A DNA stretch of 64,000 bases from Pontibacter lucknowensis (GTDB lineage: Bacteria > Bacteroidota > Bacteroidia > Cytophagales > Hymenobacteraceae): NCBI RefSeq assembly GCF_900156415.1, contig NZ_FTNM01000001.1:1-64000 (forward strand). Reading direction: 5' to 3'. Under the pieces are notes generated by a model, which saw only the letters and a program-made list of their open reading frames with translations, was not told the DNA's origin and did not search any database. Shown here piece after piece: positions 26,589 to 36,425 of this stretch (position 1 is the first letter of the stretch; every line of letters begins with the position of its first letter). Both the position numbers and the translations under genes were made by a program.

Positions 26589-27143
26589 CTAACTATAGTA
26601 CGGAGAAATCAAAATATAAACGAGTACACCCGTTATGGCTACATAAAGCCAGATTGGAAATGTCCATTTTGATATACGACGATGGCGAATAAACTGCTCT
26701 GACAATGCAAAATACATGGAAAGCAGTACCAACGGTACAATCACCACGGCCAGAACAATATGTGTCAGCAGGATAAAGTAGTAAAATAACTTTAGAAAGC
26801 CGTCTCCACCATAGATCGTACGCTCCCCCAGGAAATGGTAAGTAACATATGATACCAGGAATATTGCTGACAGGCCAAAGGCAGTTGCCATGGCATTACG
26901 GTGCACTCTGATATTCCCTTTACGAATGTTGTAGTAGCCTATAACCAGAGCAAAGGCTGTTAAAGAATTCAATATCGCATGCAGCGTTGGCAGAAAAGAC
27001 ACATCAACACTGCTTGAGCCTTCCTTCGGCATAAAGAAAAGCATAGCCACCACTACAGGTATAGCAATCGATAGAATGGCAATCAGTATTAAGAACTTCT
27101 TGTCATTACCAGCAGCTGGACTATTTTGATTTGCTGTATTCAT
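26589..27143 (-). CDS. DUF420 family membrane protein
   Basis: A 184-residue protein with five predicted membrane helices and the DUF420 pattern: LPTLHAILNS, IRVHRNAM, HFLGERTIYGG, ILLTHIVLA and a final RHRRISKWTFPIWLYVAITGVLVYI. DUF420/CtaM-like proteins are needed for heme A-type oxidase activity in Bacillus and Staphylococcus. The conserved histidines in membrane helices fit a metal or heme role. Its start overlaps the SCO gene by 23 bp. Confidence 0.9.
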   Translation of the reverse strand: MNTANQNSPAAGNDKKFLILIAILSIAIPVVVAMLFFMPKEGSSSVDVSFLPTLHAILNSLTAFALVIGYYNIRKGNIRVHRNAMATAFGLSAIFLVSYVTYHFLGERTIYGGDGFLKLFYYFILLTHIVLAVVIVPLVLLSMYFALSEQFIRHRRISKWTFPIWLYVAITGVLVYILISPYYS

Positions 27144-27789
27144 CTAAAAGAACTTTAATTTCTATTATCAGGCGATCCACATCCTCCTTATCAGTGCCAT
27201 CATATATCCCCCGCACATACCTGTCTTTATCCACCAGCATAAACTTCTCGCTGTGAATAAAATCCTGCTGGCCTTCTACCTTCATAACAGGCAAATAAAA
27301 GCCTTTCTGAGCTAAGGTATAGATTTTGTCACGGTCTCCTGTTAAAAAATACCACTTACCAGGGTCAGCACCGTACCGTTCACCGTATTCGCGCAAAACC
27401 TCTGGGGTGTCATATTCAGGATTAACAGTAAAGGACACCAGTTTTACTTGTTCCTCATCCTGAAAAGCTTCCTGCACACGCACCATTTGCGAAGACATCG
27501 CCTTGCAAATGTCGGGACATGTCGCGAAAAAGAAGTCAGCTACGTAGATATGACCATCCAGGTCTTTTTGAGAGATTGCCTGGCCTTGCTGTGAAGTGAG
27601 TTGGAAAGCAGGCACTTGATTGAAGAGTGTATCCCCTTTGGCATCACGCTGTACCTCACCTGTAGCAGTAACCTGAGGAAAATATTTAGGGAGCGTGTAG
27701 TGGTGTTCACCAAAGCTTCCGATAAATATAAAAATAAGAAGAGGCACTAATAGTAGGATACCTAATATTAGTGCCTTTGAGTTACTCAT
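27121..27789 (-). CDS. SCO1/SenC family copper chaperone
   Basis: A 222-residue thioredoxin-fold protein anchored by an N-terminal helix (6-24). The copper site is complete: Cys91 and Cys95 (CPDIC) and His179 (FIHSEKF). SCO proteins deliver copper to the CuA site of cytochrome oxidase subunit II. It sits between subunit IV and DUF420 in the oxidase block, in line with that role. Confidence 0.94.
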   Translation of the reverse strand: MSNSKALILGILLLVPLLIFIFIGSFGEHHYTLPKYFPQVTATGEVQRDAKGDTLFNQVPAFQLTSQQGQAISQKDLDGHIYVADFFFATCPDICKAMSSQMVRVQEAFQDEEQVKLVSFTVNPEYDTPEVLREYGERYGADPGKWYFLTGDRDKIYTLAQKGFYLPVMKVEGQQDFIHSEKFMLVDKDRYVRGIYDGTDKEDVDRLIIEIKVLLDEYSKSK

Positions 27790-27800
27790 AATATGTGTAC

Positions 27801-28148
27801 TTAATTGAAGTAATTTCTAATTGAATCGAAGTAATAGCTACCTTCTGAAATCAAAGCTACCATTAGCCAGATAACAAGTGCCATCGGTATAAGGATAGAC
27901 CAGATCAAGGCTTTGGACTCATGCTTTAAGTGCATGAACTCCGCTACAATGTAGAACGCCTTAAAGATGGTCAAAATTATAAAGATCGCATTACGAAGTG
28001 TGCCTGCGTCCATTGTAAAGGCGAAAAGGAACTCTACTGCAGTTAGGGCTACCAGGATAAAGAATGTTTTCCAAATAACTTTTGTCTGCGCTTTAGGTAT
28101 CTCACCTGTCTGGTGAAGATCGTTGGAGTGATCCGAATGAGCTGCCAT
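27801..28148 (-). CDS. Cytochrome c oxidase subunit IV
   Basis: A 115-residue protein with a His-rich, polar N-terminus and three membrane helices (about 26-46, 52-72, 83-105), the pattern of bacterial oxidase subunit IV (CyoD/CtaF/COX4_pro type), with the characteristic KAFYIVAEFMHLKHE segment near 63-77. It probably stabilises the CuB region. It is 76 bp downstream of the subunit III gene. Confidence 0.88.
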   Translation of the reverse strand: MAAHSDHSNDLHQTGEIPKAQTKVIWKTFFILVALTAVEFLFAFTMDAGTLRNAIFIILTIFKAFYIVAEFMHLKHESKALIWSILIPMALVIWLMVALISEGSYYFDSIRNYFN

Positions 28149-28223
28149 AGTATACTTTATGTTTTAGAGAGGCAGCCCCGCACCAGGCGGGAACTGCAGC
28201 TGTGATAGTTTATGATTTATAAA

Positions 28224-28970
28224 TTAGATCAGGTAGAAGAAGGTAAATACGAACACCCAAACCAAGTCAACAAAGTGCCAGTAAAGACCAACTTTCTCTA
28301 CCATTTCGTAGTGGCCACGTTTGTGGTACACACCATTCACAGTGTTGATGAACACCATGATCAACAGTACAACACCAGAGAATACGTGTGTACCGTGGAA
28401 ACCAGTGATGAAGAAGAACAGGTCGGCGAACAAAGGCGGACCATATTGGTTCATGGTCAGGTTGGCACCAAAGATGCGTGTACCATCAGCCAACAGCATA
28501 CCCTCGTCAGTACCAGAGATGAAGTGAGCCCACTCCCAAGCCTGGCAACCAAGGAAAATGCTACCGAACAGAATAGTCCACATTAACCATTTCTGTACAT
28601 CATTCTTATCCATACGATGCCCAGCTTCTACTGCCAATACCATGGTAACAGAGCTCAAAATAAGAATCATGGTCATCAGGGCCACAAACGCCAATGGAAG
28701 ATCTACTCCATGGAATCCAGGGAAAGCGTTAAAAACTTTCTCCGGAATTGGCCACCATTCAGTTGAGAATGTAAAGTCATCCGGACTTCCAGTATAAGGA
28801 AGATGACTGTGACGAGACAGGCCATAAACAATCAGGAGTGCACCAAAAGTAAAGGCGTCAGAAAGTAGGAAAAACCACATCATGAGTTTCCCATAGCTCG
28901 CTTTTAGTGGTTCATTACCACCATCCCATGTACCTGTTTTAGGTGCTTCCAGCGTAGTTGATGTAGACAT
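28224..28970 (-). CDS. Cytochrome c oxidase subunit III
   Basis: A 248-residue heme-copper oxidase subunit III with about seven membrane helices. Family features are GKLMMWFFLLSDAFTFGALL (about 27-46), the WEWAHFISG region, FFITGFHGTHVFSGV (near 188) and the C-terminal YWHFVDLVWVFVF. It lies directly after a second, shorter subunit III-like gene. Confidence 0.93.
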   Translation of the reverse strand: MSTSTTLEAPKTGTWDGGNEPLKASYGKLMMWFFLLSDAFTFGALLIVYGLSRHSHLPYTGSPDDFTFSTEWWPIPEKVFNAFPGFHGVDLPLAFVALMTMILILSSVTMVLAVEAGHRMDKNDVQKWLMWTILFGSIFLGCQAWEWAHFISGTDEGMLLADGTRIFGANLTMNQYGPPLFADLFFFITGFHGTHVFSGVVLLIMVFINTVNGVYHKRGHYEMVEKVGLYWHFVDLVWVFVFTFFYLI

Positions 28971-28994
28971 AGTTTAGTATTGAAAAAAACGTGT

Positions 28995-29585
28995 TTAGTG
29001 ATTTAATCTCAAAAATAGATACAAGTATAGCCAAAGGCCACCCAGGAAGTGCCAATAAATGGTGCATAGCTGAATACGCAGCATGCTCTTCGAGTGAACT
29101 TTGTAACGTAGACTTGATATAATTACCACTGCCACATAAATGAGACCAGTGATCAGGTGAAAACCATGCACACCTGTTAATACATACATAAATGAACCGG
29201 AAGGGTTACTAGACTCTCCCCCAAAGAACACATTGTTATTAACCAATTCAGCCCATCCATTCCACTGTCCGATCAGAAAAGCGACTCCTAATCCGAAAGT
29301 CAGATACAGCATCAGGCGCAGTTTTGCTATATTATCCTGAGCTGCGGCATTATGGGCAAGCTGCATCGTAATACTGCTTAAAGCAATAATTACCGTGTTA
29401 ATCAGCATGATGTTTGGCAGGTCATATTCGAGCCAGTTGCCTTCTGCACGACGCACCAAATAAGCGCTCGTAAAGGCTGCAAACATCATAATTATACTAA
29501 TAATAAGCAACCACAGCGTAAATTTTAATGGATGTACTCCTCCTGTGTTGTTCTCCTCTCCCAATGATTTGGCAACCATATCCAT
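28995..29585 (-). CDS. Second subunit III-like protein of cytochrome c oxidase
   Basis: A 196-residue protein with five predicted membrane helices and the subunit III end-pattern: MYVLTGVHGFHLITGLIYV (near 138) and TIYWHFLGGLWLYLYLFL at the C-terminus. It is shorter than the neighbour at 28224 and only distantly similar to it. Such a short subunit III next to a long one is common in Bacteroidota oxidase clusters. It follows the heme O synthase gene by 3 bp. Confidence 0.9.
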   Translation of the reverse strand: MDMVAKSLGEENNTGGVHPLKFTLWLLIISIIMMFAAFTSAYLVRRAEGNWLEYDLPNIMLINTVIIALSSITMQLAHNAAAQDNIAKLRLMLYLTFGLGVAFLIGQWNGWAELVNNNVFFGGESSNPSGSFMYVLTGVHGFHLITGLIYVAVVIISSLRYKVHSKSMLRIQLCTIYWHFLGGLWLYLYLFLRLNH

Positions 29586-29588
29586 ATC

Positions 29589-30485
29589 CTATAATTTATC
29601 TAAAACGAAAGCTATCTGCACAATAGGCAAATACAAAAAGGACCCAAACATAATGTTCATCGCCGCCTTGTTTGTACAAGTGCGCATAAGATGAAACGTC
29701 TGAGCCAGAAACAATACCCCACAAATAACAGCGATCAGCGCTGACGTGGAACCGGTCATCCCAAACTGCAGAGGTAGTAAGCTCAGTGGAATCAGCACAA
29801 GGGTATAGATCATGATCTGAAAAGCAGTTTTCAGGTTCTTCCCCCCTTCCATTGGAAGCATTTTAAAACCTGCTTTCTTATAATCTTCATCCAGTACCCA
29901 GGCAATTGCCCAGAAATGTGGAAACTGCCATATAAACTGTATGCCGAAAAGAATCCAGGCCTCTACACTCACTACACCTGTTGCGGCTACCCAGCCGATC
30001 AATGGCGGTAAAGCCCCAGGTATAGCACCAACAAAAACGTTGATAGGGCTGATACGCTTAAGCGGCGTATATATAAAACCATAAAGAACGAGTGACAACA
30101 AGGCTATAGCTGCTGTCAATGTGTTAAAAAAGCTAGCCAAAATAAACAAACCGCCAACTCCAATCAGCGCGCCAAAAATAGCTGCTTCAGTTACACTCAG
30201 TGTATTGGTTGGAAGCGGCCTGTTAGCGGTGCGCTTCATTAACTTGTCCAGGTCTTTTTCCAGTATCTGGTTCACAATGTTGGCAGCGCCAGTGACCATC
30301 AACCCACCCAGCATGACTAATGCTATCTGTAACCAACTTCCACCCGGATGTCCTAGTATATAACCTATAGCACTTGAGAAAGCTACTGTAAAACTTAATC
30401 TAAACTTCAGGAGCTTAAAATATGCTGATGCCTTTTGTGCCATATTGGCTAGAGACAGTACCGATTCTGATCTATCTGTAATCAT
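29589..30485 (-). CDS. ctaB: Protoheme IX farnesyltransferase (heme O synthase)
   Basis: UbiA-type prenyltransferase that adds farnesyl to heme B to make heme O, precursor of heme A. It is 298 residues with about nine membrane helices. The two Asp-rich sites are visible: NIVNQILEKDLDKLMKRTANRPLP (about 66-89) and WVLDEDYKKAGFKMLP (about 192-207). It overlaps the ctaA stop by 1 bp, so the two heme-modifying enzymes are coupled. Confidence 0.95.
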   Translation of the reverse strand: MITDRSESVLSLANMAQKASAYFKLLKFRLSFTVAFSSAIGYILGHPGGSWLQIALVMLGGLMVTGAANIVNQILEKDLDKLMKRTANRPLPTNTLSVTEAAIFGALIGVGGLFILASFFNTLTAAIALLSLVLYGFIYTPLKRISPINVFVGAIPGALPPLIGWVAATGVVSVEAWILFGIQFIWQFPHFWAIAWVLDEDYKKAGFKMLPMEGGKNLKTAFQIMIYTLVLIPLSLLPLQFGMTGSTSALIAVICGVLFLAQTFHLMRTCTNKAAMNIMFGSFLYLPIVQIAFVLDKL

Positions 30486-31561
30486 TAGCTAAGAACCACT
30501 ACCGGTTTTTCAACCGCCTTTTTTGAGGCGTAGTAATAAAAAATTAATATCAAAAACTGAACGCCGAATAGTAAGGTAGCTATTGTCAAGTGCAACGGTT
30601 GCAGGAAAGCGGGTATAGCAAAATAAGCCATAATCACCCCAAAAGCTATTTCAGCAACCAGCAACACTAGCATCCAGTTCGTCATCATACTCAACTGGCG
30701 ATCTCTTAGCTTATAGATTAAATAAGCCATATAGAGATGAAGTACCAGTAACAGGATAGAAAAAGATCGGTGAATATAAAAACTTGACCCAAGTTGGTCT
30801 ACCCAAAGATCTCTGTTGCTACCATTCATTTCGGAGGCAACAATATCCACTTCTTCACGCACTTGCGTTCCAATTAGTATCTGAACAAAAGTAGCAGCAG
30901 CTACCAGTCCGATAACAAAGAACATTTGTTTTGAAGCATCAAATCGAGGTACGATAAAAGCAGATTGCGAACGAATTACCGCATACTGCAGTAAGGCTAC
31001 AAGCACAAGCGCTAGCGCCATATGGATTGTAATAGTTACTGGTAGCAAGTTGGTAGATACGACTATCGAACCTAACCACCCCTGGACACCAACTAGTACA
31101 AAACTTAAGAATGAGAGGAAGAATACAGTCTTATCCGTTTTAAGGTAAGGTATAGCATACAGTACTGTCAGGAAAATTAATATCCCAATCACAGCCCCTA
31201 CCAAACGATTGATGTATTCTATCCAAGTTTTTGTCACATTGAAATCTGTTTCAATGTGTTGAAGTGGATGATCTCTCAGTTCTCCTGCCGCTTTGTCAAA
31301 ACCTATGTTATCAAGAACCCCTGCTAGTCTCTTGTTCTTCTCTACACGTTGTTCCTTGTAGACTTCCAGATAATCATCTGGTAATTGGCTAACATCAGTT
31401 GGAGGAATCCAACTGCCAAAACACTTGGGCCAGTCCGGACATCCCATTCCTGAGCCCGTGCTCCGCACGATTCCTCCAACCAATATTAGAAAGTATACAG
31501 CTAATACTGTAAGTACTCCAATATTTCTAAACCTTTTGTATGGAAAAGATTTATCTATCAT
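30485..31561 (-). CDS. ctaA: Heme A synthase
   Basis: A 358-residue COX15/CtaA protein that converts heme O to heme A. Signature elements: VLVGGIVRSTGSGMGCPDWPKC-type start (about 27-47; Cys pair in GCPDWPKCFG), EYINRLVG (near 114), TIHMALALV (near 179) and IHRSFSILLL (near 256) with heme-ligand histidines. It has eight predicted helices. The first loop is long (about 50-105), as in Bacteroidota members. It lies 5 bp after the oxidase subunit I gene. Confidence 0.95.
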   Translation of the reverse strand: MIDKSFPYKRFRNIGVLTVLAVYFLILVGGIVRSTGSGMGCPDWPKCFGSWIPPTDVSQLPDDYLEVYKEQRVEKNKRLAGVLDNIGFDKAAGELRDHPLQHIETDFNVTKTWIEYINRLVGAVIGILIFLTVLYAIPYLKTDKTVFFLSFLSFVLVGVQGWLGSIVVSTNLLPVTITIHMALALVLVALLQYAVIRSQSAFIVPRFDASKQMFFVIGLVAAATFVQILIGTQVREEVDIVASEMNGSNRDLWVDQLGSSFYIHRSFSILLLVLHLYMAYLIYKLRDRQLSMMTNWMLVLLVAEIAFGVIMAYFAIPAFLQPLHLTIATLLFGVQFLILIFYYYASKKAVEKPVVVLS

Positions 31562-31566
31562 TTAAG

Positions 31567-33393
31567 CTATTCTAAATCTCTCTCGTACGGCAGGTTTGAA
31601 GACTGCGTCTGAGAGAATGGTACGTTTTGAGGGATGTAGTCCTCTGCAGCACCTGGTTTACTATAATCGTAAGGCCATCTGTAAACAGTTGGTATCTCGC
31701 CTGGCCAGTTACCGTGTCCTGGGTTAACCGGTGTTGTCCACTCAAGGGTATTAGAGTGCCATGGGTTAGCTGTAGCACGACGGCCTTTGAAGATGCTATA
31801 GATAAAGTTGAATAAGAAGATCAACTGCGCAGTAAAGCCTAAAATAGCAGCTATACTGATAAAGCTGTTCAGGTCAGTGAAGGTATTGAAAGCATCAAAA
31901 CCAGTCCATGAATAATATCTTCTTGGGAAGCCAGCTATACCGATGTAGTGCATAGGCATGAACACCAGGTAAGCAGACAGGAATGTCAACCAGAAGTGGA
32001 TGAAGCCAAGCTTCTCGTCCATCATACGGCCAAACATCTTAGGGAACCAGTGGTAGATACCACAGAACATACCAAAGAAGGCTGCAGCACCCATTACAAG
32101 GTGGAAGTGCGCAATTACAAAATAAGTATCGTGCAGCTGAATGTCCAGAGCTGAGTTACCCAAGATAATACCTGTCAAACCACCAGAGATGAAAAGCGAA
32201 ACGAAGGCGATCGCAAACATCATAGCTGTTGTGAAACGAATATTACCTCTCCACAGGGTGGCAATCCAGTTAAACACTTTTACCGCAGATGGTACCGCAA
32301 TAATAAGTGTCAGGAACATGAAGACTGACCCCAAAAATGGGTTCATACCTGTCACGAACATGTGGTGTGCCCATACTACGAATGAAAGCAGAGAGATACC
32401 CAGCATGGAACCGATCATCGCTCGGTAACCGAAGATAGGCTTGCGAGAGTTTGTTGCAATTACTTCTGAAACGATGCCGAAAGTTGGTAGAATTACGATG
32501 TATACCTCAGGGTGTCCAAGGAACCAGAACAAGTGCTGGAACAGAATCGCGCTACCACCGGTATGTGCAAGAGCCTCTCCTGCGATATAGATATCAGAAA
32601 GGTAGAAGCTTGTACCGAAGCTACGGTCAAAGATCAATAGTAGTGCTGCAGAGAACAGAACCGGGAATGAAAGAAGACCCAGGATAGCTGTCAAGAAGAA
32701 TGACCAGATTGTTAATGGAAGTTTGGTCATTGACATACCCTTTGTTCTCAGGTTAATCACAGTTGTGATATAGTTTACACCACCTAGCAACTGAGATACA
32801 ATGAACAAAGCCATACTTACCAACCAAAGGGTCATACCCATTGCTGAGCCTGATATCGCCTGTGGAAGTGCGCTCAAAGGAGGGTAAACTGTCCAACCAC
32901 CCCCAGCAGGACCTGTCTCAATGAAAAGGGAAGTAAACATGATCACGCTTGCCAGGAAGAAAATCCAGAAGGACAGCATGTTCATGAATCCAGATGCCAT
33001 GTCACGGGCACCAATCTGCAACGGGATCAGGAAGTTACTGAATGTACCACTCAGACCAGCCGTTAGTACGAAGAATACCATGATGGTACCGTGCATTGTT
33101 ACCAGCGCCAGATAGAATTCCGGGTCTAGCTTACCATTTACGATCCAGTTTCCCAGGATAGGCTCCAGGAAAGTGAATGTTGCTTCAGGCCAGCCAAGTT
33201 GTAGACGGAAAATAATAGACAGGAAGCCACCTACAAAGCCCCAGAAGATACCTGCAAAAAGAAACTGCTTTGCAATTACTTTGTGGTCCTGGCTGAAGAT
33301 GTACTTCTCAAAGAAGTTTTGGTCATGATGATGATCATGCTCGTCGTGAGCGTGATGCACATCCTTATTTAGAGAGATATCTGTACTCGACAT
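31567..33393 (-). CDS. Cytochrome c oxidase subunit I
   Basis: Catalytic heme-copper subunit, 608 residues, about 12 core helices. The N-terminus carries a His-rich stretch (residues 13-24). CuB/heme a3 features are clear: the cross-linked His-Tyr motif GHPEVYI (near 291-297, with the Glu of D-channel A1-type enzymes), WAHHMFVTG (near 340) and HDTYFVIAHFHLVMG (near 427-441) with the heme ligands. It is an A-type proton-pumping oxidase. It forms the end of the electron path from alternative complex III. Confidence 0.97.
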   Translation of the reverse strand: MSSTDISLNKDVHHAHDEHDHHHDQNFFEKYIFSQDHKVIAKQFLFAGIFWGFVGGFLSIIFRLQLGWPEATFTFLEPILGNWIVNGKLDPEFYLALVTMHGTIMVFFVLTAGLSGTFSNFLIPLQIGARDMASGFMNMLSFWIFFLASVIMFTSLFIETGPAGGGWTVYPPLSALPQAISGSAMGMTLWLVSMALFIVSQLLGGVNYITTVINLRTKGMSMTKLPLTIWSFFLTAILGLLSFPVLFSAALLLIFDRSFGTSFYLSDIYIAGEALAHTGGSAILFQHLFWFLGHPEVYIVILPTFGIVSEVIATNSRKPIFGYRAMIGSMLGISLLSFVVWAHHMFVTGMNPFLGSVFMFLTLIIAVPSAVKVFNWIATLWRGNIRFTTAMMFAIAFVSLFISGGLTGIILGNSALDIQLHDTYFVIAHFHLVMGAAAFFGMFCGIYHWFPKMFGRMMDEKLGFIHFWLTFLSAYLVFMPMHYIGIAGFPRRYYSWTGFDAFNTFTDLNSFISIAAILGFTAQLIFLFNFIYSIFKGRRATANPWHSNTLEWTTPVNPGHGNWPGEIPTVYRWPYDYSKPGAAEDYIPQNVPFSQTQSSNLPYERDLE

Positions 33394-33411
33394 TGTTGAT
33401 TTTATTTAATG

Positions 33412-34470
33412 CTACAACTCTGTTTTTACTTCTTCAGCACTCTTCTCAAGCACCACCTGATCTTTCGAATCGTGGATGAACTTTGTTAGAAGCTGTGGAT
33501 TTTGCTCGATAAATGGTGTTTGTGAAGCTAACCACTCCTCGTACTCCTCAGGTTCGTCAACAACCAGGATAAAGCGCATCGCAAAGTGGCCACGTCCACA
33601 TATCTCAGTACAAGCCACTTCATAGTTGAATTCAGGGTTACCAGTCTCAGTGCGCATTTCAGCTGTTGTTTTGCTAGGCACAAACCAAAACTTGGTTGGC
33701 ATACCTGGAACAGCATCCATTTTAACACGGAAATGCGGCAGGAATACACTGTGGATTACATCTCTTGAGCGAATCTTCAACAGCACTGGCTTGCCTTTAG
33801 GCACGTGAATCTCACGTGGCATAAAGTCATCCATTGCATTAGGATCGCTGAAGTTTACACCCATTTCATTTGTAGCATCGATGAAGTTAACACTAGCTTC
33901 ACCCAGTTTACCATCTGCACCCGGGTAGCGAACAAGCCAGCTAAACTGTTTACCCATTACCTCTACTACAACAGCATCAGCCGGGGCAGCACTCGTGATG
34001 TTTGCCCATGTTTTCCAACCGGCAAATACTAACAGCGCCATCACAACAGCAGGAATCATTGTCCAAACAATCTCTAACTTGTTATTGTGTGGGTAGTAGT
34101 AAGCACGCTTATCATCTTTATGCTGGTATTTATAAGAATACCAGAAAAGTAGGATTTGCGTGATCACAAACACGATACCGATTACGATCATGGTAGTCCA
34201 GAAAAGACTATCAGTCCAGGCCCCATGCACAGAGGCAAGCGGCTGGTTCATGTTCTCCCATGAATCGGCAAAAGACCAGGCAAAAGCCGCACCTCCACCA
34301 ATCAGGAAGAGGAGCAGCAACAGGCTGTTTACTTTGTTACTTGTTTTGGTGGTTCCGACAGCACGCTGTGTCGATCCTCTAAAGATGGAGGCTAGCGTCC
34401 CGATCCTGAATAAAAGGAACAGGATAACTAATAACAGGACTATGGATAAACCTATGGCGAACGTAATCAT
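33412..34470 (-). CDS. Cytochrome c oxidase subunit II
   Basis: A 352-residue subunit with N-terminal membrane helices and a periplasmic cupredoxin domain. The binuclear CuA site is intact: CTEICGRGHFAM near 286-298 (two Cys, His, Met) plus an upstream His (DVIHSVFLPHF near 236). There is an extra N-terminal helix and a linker compared with a minimal subunit II, but no fused cytochrome c domain. It lies 18 bp upstream of subunit I. Confidence 0.95.
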   Translation of the reverse strand: MITFAIGLSIVLLLVILFLLFRIGTLASIFRGSTQRAVGTTKTSNKVNSLLLLLFLIGGGAAFAWSFADSWENMNQPLASVHGAWTDSLFWTTMIVIGIVFVITQILLFWYSYKYQHKDDKRAYYYPHNNKLEIVWTMIPAVVMALLVFAGWKTWANITSAAPADAVVVEVMGKQFSWLVRYPGADGKLGEASVNFIDATNEMGVNFSDPNAMDDFMPREIHVPKGKPVLLKIRSRDVIHSVFLPHFRVKMDAVPGMPTKFWFVPSKTTAEMRTETGNPEFNYEVACTEICGRGHFAMRFILVVDEPEEYEEWLASQTPFIEQNPQLLTKFIHDSKDQVVLEKSAEEVKTEL

Positions 34471-34494
34471 TATATAACGCTTTTAGTATGATCT

Positions 34495-35766
34495 CTAAAC
34501 ATGATGGTGAACACTCTCTTCCAGGAATGGATGATTTACCGGCACCAGCGAAGCTTTAGCCAAACCTTTTGTAAAGGTAAGTAAGAATACACCCAGGAAA
34601 ATAAGAGTAGTTCCGATCTCAATAAATCCAATAGTTGCATCAGTACGCATTGTACCTGGCATCATCATCAGATAGAAGTCTAACCAGTGACCAATCAGAA
34701 TTGCAATCGTAACGATTTTGAGCATGATCATCTGACGCTTCGCATCTCTTGTCATCAAAACAAGGAACGGGAATGCAAAGTTTACAATAAGATTAGTAAA
34801 GAAAATCCACTTGAAGTGTCCGCCATTACCACCTAATCGCTCAATGAAGTAGATTGATTCCTCAGGAATGTTTGCATACCAGATCAGCATGAACTGAGAG
34901 AACCAGATGTACGTCCAGAAGATAGAGAATGCAAATACAAACTTGCCTAAATCGTGCAGGTGGTTTGCATTAACCATTTTCAGGTAACCATTCTGCTTCA
35001 GGATTATTACTGTCAATGTGATTGCTGCCAGACCAGATACCCACCAGCTTGCAAACACATACCAGCCAAACATAGTAGAGAACCAGTGTGTGTCGATTGA
35101 AAGTACCCAGTCCCATGCTGATGTAGAAGAAGTAACGCCGAATACTACCAGGAACATCGCAGAAATACGAATGCTTTTGTGATAGTAAGAAGTACCACCA
35201 TTCAGGTCTTCATTCAGTGAGTTTCTTCTCAACCAGTTGAAGAAGAGTATCCAAAGAACGAAGTAAGCAATCATTCTGATCAGGAAGAACCAGAAATTCA
35301 AATAAGGGGCTTTACCAGCGATGATTGGGTCATATCGCTCGTCGTTCAGATCGTAAAGGTAGTCATGCGTCCAGTGGAAAATATCATGACCACCTAGCAG
35401 GAACACGATCAGCATTACAGCACCACCTATTGGCAGATAGTAGCCCAATGCTTCAGGTATACGCTTAATCAGTACAGACCATCCGGCATAGGCCACATAC
35501 TGTACCGCAATGAAAAATACACCTACAAGTGCTATACCTGTGAAGTATACGTTATTTAACCAGAGATTTACATAGAGCCTTTTGAGCCAGGAGGCTGCTT
35601 CATGGCCAGCTGCTGCTGCTTCCCCATGCCCTTCAGCATGATGCGCATCGCCTCCGCCCATGGCAGCAATGATGATTCCAGCTATAAGTAGTACAACACC
35701 TATAGCTATCATTAAGAAAAACTTGTTATTCGTTTTTCTGGAAATGATGAGTCTTTCTTCTGTCAT
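34495..35766 (-). CDS. actF: Alternative complex III subunit ActF
   Basis: A 423-residue membrane protein with about ten helices, related to ActC/NrfD but shorter in its motifs. ActF belongs to the integral-membrane, probably proton-translocating, part of the menaquinol:electron-acceptor oxidoreductase ACIII. There is a His-rich loop near 40-56 (GGDAHHAEGHGEAAAAGHEA). Assigned mainly by its position after ActE and by its helix layout with SIDTHWFSTMFGWYVFASWW, which is typical of the family. Confidence 0.9.
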   Translation of the reverse strand: MTEERLIISRKTNNKFFLMIAIGVVLLIAGIIIAAMGGGDAHHAEGHGEAAAAGHEAASWLKRLYVNLWLNNVYFTGIALVGVFFIAVQYVAYAGWSVLIKRIPEALGYYLPIGGAVMLIVFLLGGHDIFHWTHDYLYDLNDERYDPIIAGKAPYLNFWFFLIRMIAYFVLWILFFNWLRRNSLNEDLNGGTSYYHKSIRISAMFLVVFGVTSSTSAWDWVLSIDTHWFSTMFGWYVFASWWVSGLAAITLTVIILKQNGYLKMVNANHLHDLGKFVFAFSIFWTYIWFSQFMLIWYANIPEESIYFIERLGGNGGHFKWIFFTNLIVNFAFPFLVLMTRDAKRQMIMLKIVTIAILIGHWLDFYLMMMPGTMRTDATIGFIEIGTTLIFLGVFLLTFTKGLAKASLVPVNHPFLEESVHHHV

Positions 35767-35792
35767 TATCCTTGTGATATTATGCCTTAGAC

Positions 35793-36425
35793 TTAGTTAT
35801 TAGGTGTAGTACCTGATTCTTCTGTAGTTTCTGTTTCATCAGCTGCAGGTGCCGGTGCTTCACCGCCCTGTAACTGCTGCACATACATTACAATTTTCCA
35901 ACGTTCAGTCGGGTTAACCTGTGAACCATGCGGCATCATACGACCACGTCCGTTTGTAATAACATGGTAAATATGACCTGCTGGAAGTTCGGCAACACGT
36001 CCTGCTGAATAGGATGGTACACCTTTGAATTTCTGTCCAACCAAACCTTGGCCATCACCCTGGTCACCATGGCATGAAGCACAAAAGCGAGTGTACAATA
36101 CCTGGCCTTCTGCTAAGTGCTGGTCATTGTATTCGAGTGGATTTTTCAGCTCAACACCAGCTACTTCAGCCTCGTCTTTCGACAGGTACATGTTATAACC
36201 CATTTTGCCACGGGCAACTGTACCTTGAACAGGCTCACGCATGTTCATTCCGCCCGGGTTGTAAAGGTTCTCTTTTACCTGAGAGTATGGATCCAGCGGT
36301 ATAGAGTGATACATGTCTGGAGCAAACTCAAGACCTGGATCTTTTTCATTGCTACAGGCTACCAGCATAGCGCCTGTGAATAGTACGGCAGAGGCTTTAA
36401 TACCTAAATTTAATAGACCTTTCAT
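35793..36425 (-). CDS. actE: Alternative complex III subunit ActE (monoheme cytochrome c lipoprotein)
   Basis: A 210-residue cytochrome c with signal peptide and lipobox LVAC (Cys24), so anchored by lipid to the outer face of the inner membrane. One heme site CASCH is near residue 114-118, and the axial Met is probably in RMMPHGSQV near 162. The C-terminus is a low-complexity acidic tail. It overlaps the ActD stop by 1 bp. ActE carries electrons out of ACIII. Confidence 0.94.
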   Translation of the reverse strand: MKGLLNLGIKASAVLFTGAMLVACSNEKDPGLEFAPDMYHSIPLDPYSQVKENLYNPGGMNMREPVQGTVARGKMGYNMYLSKDEAEVAGVELKNPLEYNDQHLAEGQVLYTRFCASCHGDQGDGQGLVGQKFKGVPSYSAGRVAELPAGHIYHVITNGRGRMMPHGSQVNPTERWKIVMYVQQLQGGEAPAPAADETETTEESGTTPNN

